From contig JAJYOQ010000048.1 in NCBI GenBank assembly GCA_021796135.1, forward strand, positions 1 to 15,329: DNA of 15,329 nucleotides, in the 5' to 3' direction. Source of the stretch: Bacteroidota bacterium (GTDB taxonomy: Bacteria > Bacteroidota > Ignavibacteria > Ignavibacteriales > Ignavibacteriaceae). This document shows positions 1 through 6,859 of this stretch, one piece after another; position 1 is the stretch's first letter, and every line of letters begins with the position of its first letter. The notes beneath the pieces are model-generated. The model had not been told where the DNA came from. It did no database searches and worked only from the letters and a program-made list of their open reading frames with translations. The translations under genes were made by a program, and so were the position numbers.

Positions 1-16
1 CTATTACTTCCTGTGA

Positions 17-334
17 CCGGTAAAAGAAGTAAAGCTAGGCAATATTGATAAGAGACTGGTTGATAAAGGCAACTCAATCTATAATGAGAAATGCTCGGCT
101 TGCCACAATATTGATGATGTTAACTTAGCTCCCCCACTGCGTGGTGTTTCCAAAAGATTATCACCTGTATTCATAATGAATTACTTAATGAACACTACCG
201 AAATGCAGAAAAAGGATCCTAATGTTATAAGCTTAATTCAGCAGTGGAAAAAAGTGCCTATGATGAAGGACCAGCACTTAAAGCTGGCTGATGCAAGAGC
301 GGTTCTCGAATTTTTAAGGTCACTTGATAAATAA
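17..334 (+). pseudogene. 3' part of monoheme cytochrome c (NosC-like), in-frame TGA just upstream
   Basis: The frame ending at the TAA at 332-334 encodes 105 residues after an in-frame TGA at 14-16. It carries one heme-binding CSACH motif (nt 92-106) and a later MNYLMNTTEM stretch that could give the axial Met, so it is a class I cytochrome c domain. From memory it resembles the small periplasmic cytochromes encoded beside clade II nitrous-oxide reductases in Bacteroidota, which carry a GPVK-x-x-x-LG segment before the heme domain. Here PVKEVKLG follows the TGA directly, so a GGA-to-TGA change at 14-16 would explain the break. No ATG, GTG or TTG lies between the TGA and the heme motif, and no signal peptide is visible, so the real start must be upstream of the window. 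The TGA may be a genuine nonsense mutation, a frameshift, or poor sequence at a contig edge. The cytochrome call is strong; the Nos association and the pseudogene status are uncertain. Confidence 0.6.
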
Positions 335-439
335 TAACAGATAATATTCAATTTCCAATAGCTATAATCTTATTTGAATTAAATATCTATCAAATGTTTT
401 GAACTATATAATCTTAGAAATTAGCTAAACAAAATCGTA
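335..439. other. Intergenic gap before the oxidoreductase operon
   Basis: These 105 bases are very AT-rich and separate the monoheme cytochrome from the pentaheme gene. I see no convincing terminator hairpin. A TATAAT-like hexamer at 407-412 lacks a correctly spaced -35 partner, and no clean TAnnTTTG (Bacteroidota-type) element is present. A promoter for the operon could lie here but cannot be placed from sequence alone. Confidence 0.3.
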
Positions 440-952
440 ATGAAAAATAAAATACTTATTTCCGTTTTTTTATTGTTAGGCATGGCTGTCGGTTATTATT
501 ATTTTTATAACACGACAGGTACCGTTAAGCATCTTGACCCGATATCTTTCAGTCATTATGTCCATACTAAGCAGCATAAGATCAAATGCCAGGTTTGCCA
601 TCGCGGAGTCGAGACTGAAATGCGAGCCGGCATTCCGAATATAGATGTTTGCAGTATGTGCCATTCCAGCATTATAGATTCAACCTCGAAAAGAGAGTTA
701 GTAATTTATAATTATGTAAAAGATAATAAAATAATCCCGTGGAAAGCATTATACAATATTCCGGATTACGTCTACTTTTCTCATAGAAGACATGTTAAGA
801 TGGGAAAACTGGAATGCTCAGAATGCCATGGAGATATGACAACCCAAACCTCGCCTGAATTGAAAAACTTTACCCCGTTCAAAATGCAATTTTGTTTTGA
901 TTGTCATCAGAACAGAGGTATAACTACTGATTGCGGAAATTGTCATCATTAA
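440..952 (+). CDS. Membrane-anchored pentaheme cytochrome c (ActA/QrcA-like)
   Basis: This 170-residue protein has a hydrophobic N-terminal segment (about residues 5-23) with no obvious cleavage site, so it is probably a signal anchor that holds the protein on the periplasmic face. Five heme c sites follow: CQVCH (50-54), CSMCH (71-75), CSECH (126-130), CFDCH (152-156) and CGNCH (165-169, followed by a terminal His). Additional His residues such as those in FSHYVH and YFSHRRH fit bis-His ligation of the cytochrome c3/c7 type. The segment PWKALYNIPDYVYFSHRRHV resembles the one before heme 3 in ActA subunits of alternative complex III, and QrcA is a related multiheme subunit. As first gene of the operon it would be the electron-exit subunit on the periplasmic side. 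The start has little Shine-Dalgarno sequence but is the only ATG that includes the whole anchor. The multiheme call is certain; the complex assignment rests on gene order. Confidence 0.9.
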   Translation: MKNKILISVFLLLGMAVGYYYFYNTTGTVKHLDPISFSHYVHTKQHKIKCQVCHRGVETEMRAGIPNIDVCSMCHSSIIDSTSKRELVIYNYVKDNKIIPWKALYNIPDYVYFSHRRHVKMGKLECSECHGDMTTQTSPELKNFTPFKMQFCFDCHQNRGITTDCGNCHH

Positions 953-999
953 AAAATTGAATAATAAACAAAGATATGGTTTTAAGGAGATTTTTTTGA

Positions 1000-3267
1000 A
1001 TGGAAATTAACAGACGCGAATTCATGAAACTGATCGGCGGTTCTTTTGCCGGGCTTGCTATTGGCGGGGCTGCTGGAACTCTTATGAAAATCCCGAAGTC
1101 GATGGAACCGGTGCTATATTCAGGTCCCAGAAAAGAATCATGGAAACTTACTGCCTGCACTAAATGCCCCGGAGGCTGCAGCTTAAAAGTCAGGCTCATT
1201 GACGAATTCCCTATCCAGGCTTTCGGAAATCGTTTGTCGCCTGTCAACAAAGGCGGAATATGCTCAATGGGACTTGCTTCGGTTGCTTCATTATATCACC
1301 CTGATAGACTTACAGGTCCGGTAAAAAATGTTGACGGCAAATTCGTTTCTATATCTTATGATGAAGCATATAAAATTCTTTCGGATAAATTAGAGAAAAT
1401 TATCGCTAAGAATAATCATGATAACATATTCGTAATTGCTCAAACCGAATCTCAATTAAAAGCTTCTATATTTAAAAAGTTTTCGGATGAGACAGGAATT
1501 AAGAACCTTGTTCTTGATGAATTCCGTTCAAATAGTGTCTATCCTTATAGTCTAATCTCTGATAAGGCTCCTGATTTTATTGATTTCGACAAATGCGACT
1601 ACCTCTTGAATTTCGGTTCTCGAATGACTGAGATTTCAGATAACCCGCTGTATTTTACCAGAAAAATAATTGAGCATAGAGCGAAAGGTTATAAAATTGC
1701 CGTTGTTCAGCCGAAATTAAATTCAAGCGTCGCTAAAACAGATGACTGGGTTCCACTGCTGCCTGATTCATTTGCGGATTTTGCATTAGGCGTTGCTTAT
1801 ATACTAATAAAAGATGAAAAGTACGACAAAAACTTTGTCGGAAAAAATTTCCCGGAATTTAATGATTATAAACAATTTGTTCTTGATAATTATTATCCTG
1901 AAAAAGTAGAAGAATTAATTGGAGTACCGGCTGATAAAATTCTCAGCATCGGAAGAGATTTTGAAAAAGCTTTTGCCCCTGCCGCATATTTTGATGAGTC
2001 CTTACTCTATAGCACTAACGGAACAAAGAATGCTATGGCAATTATTGCTCTAAATGCTCTAAAAGGATTTAGCGGTTACGGTACTTTAAAAGATGATTTA
2101 TTGAAACTTGAGTCAGATAATCAGAAACCGGAAGAAAGCGTTACTTTTGCAAAGTTTAAAGAACGCGTAGCAGATAATGGATCTATTCAGGCATTATTAA
2201 TTTCAAGAAGCAATTTCGTTTTTAATAGTCCAAACCAGGAAGAACTGAAAAAGCAAATTAGCTCTATTCCTTTCGTGGCTAGTTTCTCTTCATTTCTGGA
2301 TGAGACTTCTGCTTTAGCTAATCTAATTATTCCTGACCATGATGACCTTGAACGCACAGACTTGCTGCCGGGTGAATCTATGGGTTTCCCTACTATTACA
2401 GTTCAACAGCCAATTGTTACTCCATTTTTTAATACTACGGAAACTAGCGACATATTTATCTCATTAATGAAAGACCTAAAGCCCGGTGTTAAATTAACTT
2501 ATCAAAACTATTCTGATTACTTAAAGCAAATAGCAAAACAATTATATAAAAATCACACCGGTATTCTCATGGACCAGAATAAACCTACTGCTATTGAAAA
2601 TGGTCTTAAAAAAATCGGCTGGGATTCTTCTCAATTTTCAGGATTTGATGATTTCTGGGATGGTTTTCTGGAAGCTGGGGGCTGGTGGGACCCTTATGCT
2701 GCTAAAGGAACATTTAGTCCTAAAATCGAATTCAAACAGAAATTTAACAAAGAACTATTTACGTCCGGAAGTGCTTCTAATTCTAGCTCTAAGAATAAAC
2801 TTCGTATGAATATATTCAGGAAAAACTTTGATTACAAAGGAAGCATGAGTATTTATCCGGTTTTAGTTGAACAATTCGGAAGCAATTGGTCAGTTTTTTA
2901 TGAATTATGGGCTGAAATAAATCCGGAAACAGCTCAGAAACTTTCTGTCAATGATCGAAGTAAAGTGCTTTTAAGAACAACTACAGGAAACTTTCCTGCT
3001 ATTCTAATCTATAACCCTTCCATTATTCCCGGAAATCTTGATATACCGTTTGGATTAGGACATACCAATTATGGTAATAATTGCGGGTACAATCCTTTGG
3101 CTTTCTCGGATGATTTATTCGATAGAAAATCCGGGAAACCTTCATTCTCTGAGACGCTTATAGAGATTGTTTCTGTAGAAAAACAAGGAGACCCTTCTCC
3201 GATAGCTTTTAACAATACGGGAGGAAATAAATTAGACGGAACTCAAGACAGGAGAATTTATGCCTAG
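1000..3267 (+). CDS. TAT-exported molybdopterin-oxidoreductase-family subunit (ActB N-terminal/QrcB-like)
   Basis: The product has 755 residues. It starts with a twin-arginine signal, NRREFMK at residues 4-10, followed by a Gly/Ala-rich hydrophobic stretch, so it is exported folded. An N-terminal iron-sulfur motif, C53-x2-C56-x3-C60-x27-C88, matches the [4Fe-4S] site of the family. Typical fold segments follow: FDKCDYLLNFGSRMTE, the ETSALANLIIPDHDDLE segment, and a C-terminal HTNYGNNCGYNPLAF segment. The only other cysteines are C199 and the one near the C-terminus. No Cys or Sec occurs near residues 165-190, where the Mo-coordinating residue of PsrA-type enzymes would be expected, although Ser177 or Ser179 cannot be excluded. 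This fits QrcB/ActB, which are structural electron-transfer subunits rather than Mo enzymes. A strong AAGGAG at 984-989 supports the start. The 3' end overlaps the ferredoxin gene by 8 nt. Thiosulfate/polysulfide reductase catalytic subunits are the main alternative. Confidence 0.85.
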   Translation: MEINRREFMKLIGGSFAGLAIGGAAGTLMKIPKSMEPVLYSGPRKESWKLTACTKCPGGCSLKVRLIDEFPIQAFGNRLSPVNKGGICSMGLASVASLYHPDRLTGPVKNVDGKFVSISYDEAYKILSDKLEKIIAKNNHDNIFVIAQTESQLKASIFKKFSDETGIKNLVLDEFRSNSVYPYSLISDKAPDFIDFDKCDYLLNFGSRMTEISDNPLYFTRKIIEHRAKGYKIAVVQPKLNSSVAKTDDWVPLLPDSFADFALGVAYILIKDEKYDKNFVGKNFPEFNDYKQFVLDNYYPEKVEELIGVPADKILSIGRDFEKAFAPAAYFDESLLYSTNGTKNAMAIIALNALKGFSGYGTLKDDLLKLESDNQKPEESVTFAKFKERVADNGSIQALLISRSNFVFNSPNQEELKKQISSIPFVASFSSFLDETSALANLIIPDHDDLERTDLLPGESMGFPTITVQQPIVTPFFNTTETSDIFISLMKDLKPGVKLTYQNYSDYLKQIAKQLYKNHTGILMDQNKPTAIENGLKKIGWDSSQFSGFDDFWDGFLEAGGWWDPYAAKGTFSPKIEFKQKFNKELFTSGSASNSSSKNKLRMNIFRKNFDYKGSMSIYPVLVEQFGSNWSVFYELWAEINPETAQKLSVNDRSKVLLRTTTGNFPAILIYNPSIIPGNLDIPFGLGHTNYGNNCGYNPLAFSDDLFDRKSGKPSFSETLIEIVSVEKQGDPSPIAFNNTGGNKLDGTQDRRIYA

Positions 3268-3949
3268 ATATGGAATGGTTATAGACCTAAATAAATGTAA
3301 CCAATGCGGAGCCTGCGTTACTGCATGCAAACTTGAAAACAACGTACAGATAGTTTCAAAAGAAAATGCTGATATGGGCAGAGCAATGTACTGGATGAAA
3401 ATGCTTGACATTAACTATGAAGGATCCTATCCGGAAATCAGACCTACAAATATTCCTATGTTATGTCAGCAATGCGATGAACCTTCATGTATAAAAGTAT
3501 GCCCTGTCCGGGCTACATATAAGCGGGATGATGGAATTGTTGCGCAAATCTATCCGCAATGTATTGGATGCCGTTATTGTATGGCAAATTGCCCTTACAC
3601 TGCAAAAGTATTTAATTGGCTGAAAGATGAACAACCGGTTGAAACTGAAAAGTGTTATAATATAGACGTCTCGGTCAGACCCAAAGGTATCGTCGAAAAA
3701 TGTACATTCTGTATCCACAGATTGCAAAAAGCAAAAGAGAATGCAAAATCCGAGCACAGAAAATTAGAGGAAGACGATTATATTCCGGCATGCGCTGAAG
3801 TATGCCCGTCAAACGCTATTTATTTCGGAGATCTTGATGATCCGAAAAGTCAGGTAGCAAAATTAGTTCATGATTATAGAAAATTTACATTACAAGAAGA
3901 ACTCGGAACCAAGCCCAAGGTATATTATCTGAGCGCTAAATCCGAATGA
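3260..3949 (+). CDS. Ferredoxin-like subunit with four [4Fe-4S] motifs (QrcC/PsrB/NrfC-like)
   Basis: This 229-residue protein has no signal peptide. It would be carried out of the cell by the TAT signal of its molybdopterin-family partner, as is usual for such pairs. Four cysteine sets are visible: C13/16/19/23, C69/72/77/81, C101/104/107/111, and the split set C148/151 with C178/182. Together they predict a chain of four cubane clusters that moves electrons between the membrane subunit and the large subunit. In ACIII the same domain is fused to the C-terminus of ActB and one cluster is [3Fe-4S]; here all sixteen ligands are Cys and the protein is separate, as in Qrc and Psr. Its ATG lies inside the end of the upstream gene, preceded by AGGAGA, which indicates translational coupling. 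The family call is very secure; assignment to Qrc/ACIII rather than Psr depends on the neighbours. Confidence 0.92.
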   Translation: MPRYGMVIDLNKCNQCGACVTACKLENNVQIVSKENADMGRAMYWMKMLDINYEGSYPEIRPTNIPMLCQQCDEPSCIKVCPVRATYKRDDGIVAQIYPQCIGCRYCMANCPYTAKVFNWLKDEQPVETEKCYNIDVSVRPKGIVEKCTFCIHRLQKAKENAKSEHRKLEEDDYIPACAEVCPSNAIYFGDLDDPKSQVAKLVHDYRKFTLQEELGTKPKVYYLSAKSE

Positions 3950-3983
3950 TGATTTTTCAATAAATATAATAAAGGTTTCGAAA

Positions 3984-5321
3984 ATGAATGATCCTCAATA
4001 TATTGATGAAGATGAAGTTTTATTTAGACCAATCTATGAAACAAGCAAAAGCTTTTATATTTTAGCTGCTGTACTTGTAGCTCTGCTCTTGTTTGGCGTA
4101 GTTATGTATGTACGTCAGCTTGTTTATGGTTTAGGTGAGACCGGAATGAATGAACCGGTAAGCTGGGGTTTTTATATAATTACATTTGTTTTCTTTATAG
4201 GAATTTCTCACGCAGGTACACTAATTTCTGCGATTCTTCGTTTATCAAAAGCAGAATGGAGACGACCGATAACTAGAATGGCAGAGGTAATAACAGGTAT
4301 CGTTTTAATTATCGGAGGAATTCATCCAATTATCGATTTGGGCAGACCTGACAGAATACTGCATATATTCGAAAGAGGAAGACTTCAATCACCTCTTTTA
4401 TGGGATATGACTAGTATAACTGCCTATTTTACTGCCTCTACTATTTATCTTTATTTGCCGTTAATTCCGGATATTGCTCTTCTTAGAGATCGAGGAGGAA
4501 AGTTCAATAAACTTTACAGAATACTATCTTGGGGATATCAGGGAACTGAAAAACAAAAACATGTGCTCGAGCGAGCTATAAATATTCTTATGGTTATGGT
4601 TATACCGATTGCAATTTCTGTACATACTGTAATTTCCTGGATTTTTTCTATGACTTTACAGCCCGGCTGGCACAGCACAATTTTTGGACCTTATTTTGTC
4701 GTAGGCGCTATATTCTCCGGCATTGCAGCTTTAATTATAGTGATGATAGTTTTTCGAAAAGTATTTCATTTTGAAGATTACCTAAAGCAAATTCATTTCA
4801 ATTATCTCGGCACCCTTTTATTAGTTATGTCATTGCTTTGGTTTTATTTCACTTTCGCAGAATACCTTACAACTTTTTACGGTCATGAACCTACCGAGAT
4901 GCGAGTGTTTCTGTATAAGTTTGTCGGCGGATACTATCCATTTTTCTGGCTGATGGTTGTATGTAATTTCCTAATTCCTCTTATTTTCTTAAGCAATAAG
5001 AAACTTAAGACTATTCCGGGAATATTAATCGCTTCCATTGCAGTGGTAATCGGTATGTGGTTAGAGAGATTAATTATCGTTGTACCCTCATTAGCAAATC
5101 CAAGATTGCCTTACCCAACAGGTATTTATGTCCCCTCATTGACGGAAGTTTCCTTGTTGGTTGCCGCTTCTTCGGCTTTTATTCTTGGATTTATGGGATT
5201 TTCAAAACTCTTCCCTCTTATTTCAATTTGGGAAATAAAAGAAGGTCGTGAAGAAAGCGTTCGTGTAGTTTCTGAACGGTTAAATGAATATTTACCTTCA
5301 AAAGGTCATATTAGGAAATAA
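3984..5321 (+). CDS. NrfD/PsrC-family integral membrane quinone-interacting subunit (ActC/QrcD-like)
   Basis: This 445-residue protein has about ten predicted membrane helices, roughly at residues 24-44, 55-80, 98-118, 135-160, 198-225, 233-260, 272-297, 308-335, 345-365 and 390-413. The ISHAGTLISAILRL segment in helix 2, followed by WRRPITRMAE, is characteristic of the NrfD family, as is the HPIIDLGRPDR loop. A short charged cytoplasmic tail closes the protein. In PsrC, QrcD and ActC this subunit binds the menaquinone/ubiquinone headgroup, and in ACIII it is proposed to take part in energy conservation. It follows the ferredoxin gene after 34 nt, with AAAGG upstream of the ATG. Family membership is clear. 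The direction of electron flow (quinol oxidation or quinone reduction) cannot be read from the sequence. Confidence 0.92.
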   Translation: MNDPQYIDEDEVLFRPIYETSKSFYILAAVLVALLLFGVVMYVRQLVYGLGETGMNEPVSWGFYIITFVFFIGISHAGTLISAILRLSKAEWRRPITRMAEVITGIVLIIGGIHPIIDLGRPDRILHIFERGRLQSPLLWDMTSITAYFTASTIYLYLPLIPDIALLRDRGGKFNKLYRILSWGYQGTEKQKHVLERAINILMVMVIPIAISVHTVISWIFSMTLQPGWHSTIFGPYFVVGAIFSGIAALIIVMIVFRKVFHFEDYLKQIHFNYLGTLLLVMSLLWFYFTFAEYLTTFYGHEPTEMRVFLYKFVGGYYPFFWLMVVCNFLIPLIFLSNKKLKTIPGILIASIAVVIGMWLERLIIVVPSLANPRLPYPTGIYVPSLTEVSLLVAASSAFILGFMGFSKLFPLISIWEIKEGREESVRVVSERLNEYLPSKGHIRK

Positions 5322-5337
5322 ATAGTCTGGAGAAATT

Positions 5338-5598
5338 ATGTTCGGTAAAATAAAATCTTTTTTTGGAAAACTTATTTTTATTCAAATTATTTTATTATCT
5401 TTTTTATGGATGCTTGCTTCAGGAATGACACTCTTGTTGATCAATCTTGTACATGTTTCCTATGAAGTTAATGATCACCAGTCAGCTTCGATTGTTATAA
5501 GTATCCTGGGAATAATTGTATTTTGGATATTAGCAAGTATTTTAACTTACGTTCTTGTTGGTTTATATAAAGGAAGAAATAAGGAGCTTGATAAATGA
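5338..5598 (+). CDS. Small two-helix membrane protein of the oxidoreductase operon
   Basis: The product is 86 residues with two strongly hydrophobic segments, about 10-36 and 49-75, and a lysine-rich C-terminal tail. I do not recognise the family. It sits 16 nt after the NrfD-like gene, has TGGAG upstream of its ATG, and ends in an ATGA overlap with the tetraheme cytochrome, so it is translated with the complex. In ACIII operons the gene after ActC encodes ActD, a larger two-helix protein; this may be a minimal counterpart or an unrelated accessory subunit that tethers the cytochrome. It is a real gene by operon packing and helix pattern. Its function is unknown. Confidence 0.75.
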   Translation: MFGKIKSFFGKLIFIQIILLSFLWMLASGMTLLLINLVHVSYEVNDHQSASIVISILGIIVFWILASILTYVLVGLYKGRNKELDK

Positions 5599-6788
5599 AA
5601 ATCAAAATTTTATTTTATGTCTTCTTCATTACTATTTTAATTTCCGGATTCATACTGACTGGATTCACATTCAAAAATTTGGACCGCCAAAATATATCTA
5701 ACAAAATTAAATTACCGGAAAACCCGATTGCCGGTCGATTTGTTTTTGAACAAAAAGGATGCATAAATTGTCATGCAATAAACGGCAGCGGTGGTAATAC
5801 AGCTCCGGATCTCGGGAAAAAAGTATTTTTCGGTAATGATTATAATTTAATATCAGATATGTGGAATCATTCTTCCAAAATGTTTAATCAAATGGAAGAA
5901 ACTAAGGTTAAAAAGCCGGACTTACAAGCAAAAGATTTTCGCAGTTTGCGTTTATTCCTTTATGATCTGAGATATTTAGGGAAAAACGGAAATGTAAAAT
6001 CCGGAGAAAAATTATTTGTTAAAATGGGATGTACTAAGTGCCATTCTATCGGTAAAACAAAATCTAATAAAATTAGATTGGATAAAACAGGGGTGTATGC
6101 ATCACCTGTTTTTCTTGCTCAGACAATGTGGAATCATGCCATAAAAATGCAGGCAATGCAAAAATCTTCGAATATAAAGGTTCCGGTTTTTAAAGATGAT
6201 GAGTTTGCAGATTTATCTTCTTATATAAGGGCTGTATGTGTATATAAGAGCAAGAATTTAAAATATATGACTCCCGGAAATCCGGTAAGCGGCGAAAAAA
6301 TATTTTCTGAGAAGGGTTGTTTTTTCTGCCATAATGAAAAACATATTGGACCGGATCTTACGAAAATTGATTTGAATAAAAGTGTAACTGAAATTGCAGG
6401 CATGATGTGGAATCATTCAACTGAAATGGAACCGGCAATGGAAAAGTTCAAGATTGCGATGCCTGCCTTCAAAGGAAATGAAATGGCTGATTTAATTTCT
6501 TACCTATACTTTAACAATAAACAACAGGTCAATGGTACTGCGGATTTCGGTCAAAAAATCCTATCAGATAAGGGCTGTATAAATTGCCATGTTTCAGGTA
6601 ATTCATATAAAGCTGCCGATTCTAAGTTAATTGGTCCGTTTAATAATAAAGATGAATTTTTCAGCGATTTGTGGAACCATTTGCCTTTAATGCAGAAGAA
6701 CCTATATTTTAAGGGAAAAACTTTACCAAAATTATTGCCGTCAGATATAAAATCTTTGTATCTTTACTTTAATCGAAAAAGAAACTAA
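5595..6788 (+). CDS. Tetraheme cytochrome built from four tandem class I cytochrome c domains
   Basis: This 397-residue protein has an N-terminal hydrophobic segment (residues 3-24) acting as a signal peptide or anchor, followed by four repeats of about 90 residues. Each repeat has a KGC-x2-CH-type heme motif (CINCH 56-60, CTKCH 146-150, CFFCH 242-246, CINCH 328-332) and, 28-35 residues later, a WNH-x3-M motif (WNH at 90, 179, 272 and 360; Met at 96, 185, 278 and 366). The second to fourth heme motifs are preceded by a G-x-K/Q-I/L-F/L-type helix (SGEKLF, SGEKIF, FGQKIL), and the first three domains end in a predicted helix rich in Leu/Tyr. The Met or His of WNH-x3-M is the likely sixth ligand, but this is inference. 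The gene overlaps the small membrane-protein gene by 4 nt (ATGA). It occupies the position of the monoheme ActE in ACIII operons, suggesting an extended wire from the complex to soluble carriers. Confidence 0.9.
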   Translation: MKIKILFYVFFITILISGFILTGFTFKNLDRQNISNKIKLPENPIAGRFVFEQKGCINCHAINGSGGNTAPDLGKKVFFGNDYNLISDMWNHSSKMFNQMEETKVKKPDLQAKDFRSLRLFLYDLRYLGKNGNVKSGEKLFVKMGCTKCHSIGKTKSNKIRLDKTGVYASPVFLAQTMWNHAIKMQAMQKSSNIKVPVFKDDEFADLSSYIRAVCVYKSKNLKYMTPGNPVSGEKIFSEKGCFFCHNEKHIGPDLTKIDLNKSVTEIAGMMWNHSTEMEPAMEKFKIAMPAFKGNEMADLISYLYFNNKQQVNGTADFGQKILSDKGCINCHVSGNSYKAADSKLIGPFNNKDEFFSDLWNHLPLMQKNLYFKGKTLPKLLPSDIKSLYLYFNRKRN

Positions 6789-6819
6789 AAGTAAAAATTC
6801 AAAGTCCGAAAAGAATTTG

Positions 6820-6844
6820 ATATTTAATTTTGTGAATTAAATAT
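6820..6844. promoter_or_regulatory. Perfect AT-rich inverted repeat upstream of the cupredoxin gene
   Basis: Two perfect 10-base arms, ATATTTAATT (6820-6829) and AATTAAATAT (6835-6844), flank a TTGTG centre, and the repeat ends 15 bases before the cupredoxin ATG. A TAATTTTG at 6825-6832 fits the Bacteroidota -7 pattern TAnnTTTG but overlaps the repeat and has no clear -33 partner. An operator-promoter for the cupredoxin gene is possible. The stem is all A/T and no T-run follows, which argues against a terminator. Confidence 0.4.
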
Positions 6845-6859
6845 AGAACTGCCGACGAT

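Noticed and set aside
14..16. TGA read as selenocysteine or as a recoded sense codon in the first cytochrome
   Set aside because: Several other genes here stop at TGA (3947-3949, 5596-5598, 12549-12551), the position is not a redox site, and no selenocysteine-type hairpin is evident after it.
344..379. ATTCAA/TTGAAT pair as a terminator after the monoheme cytochrome
   Set aside because: Only six pairing bases across a long loop and no T-run; not a credible hairpin.
398..412. TATAAT-like promoter for the pentaheme cytochrome operon
   Set aside because: The -10-like hexamer has no -35 at 15-19 bases, and the region is too AT-rich for a lone hexamer to mean anything.
924..1250. Open frame of 108 residues on the - strand
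   Set aside because: It lies antisense across the start of the molybdopterin-family gene, shows no domain or signal, and reads as a shadow of real coding sequence.
1000..3267. Thiosulfate/polysulfide or arsenic respiratory catalytic subunit
   Set aside because: No Cys/Sec ligand at the expected Mo position, and the flanking pentaheme and tetraheme cytochromes fit Qrc/ACIII better; kept only as an alternative.
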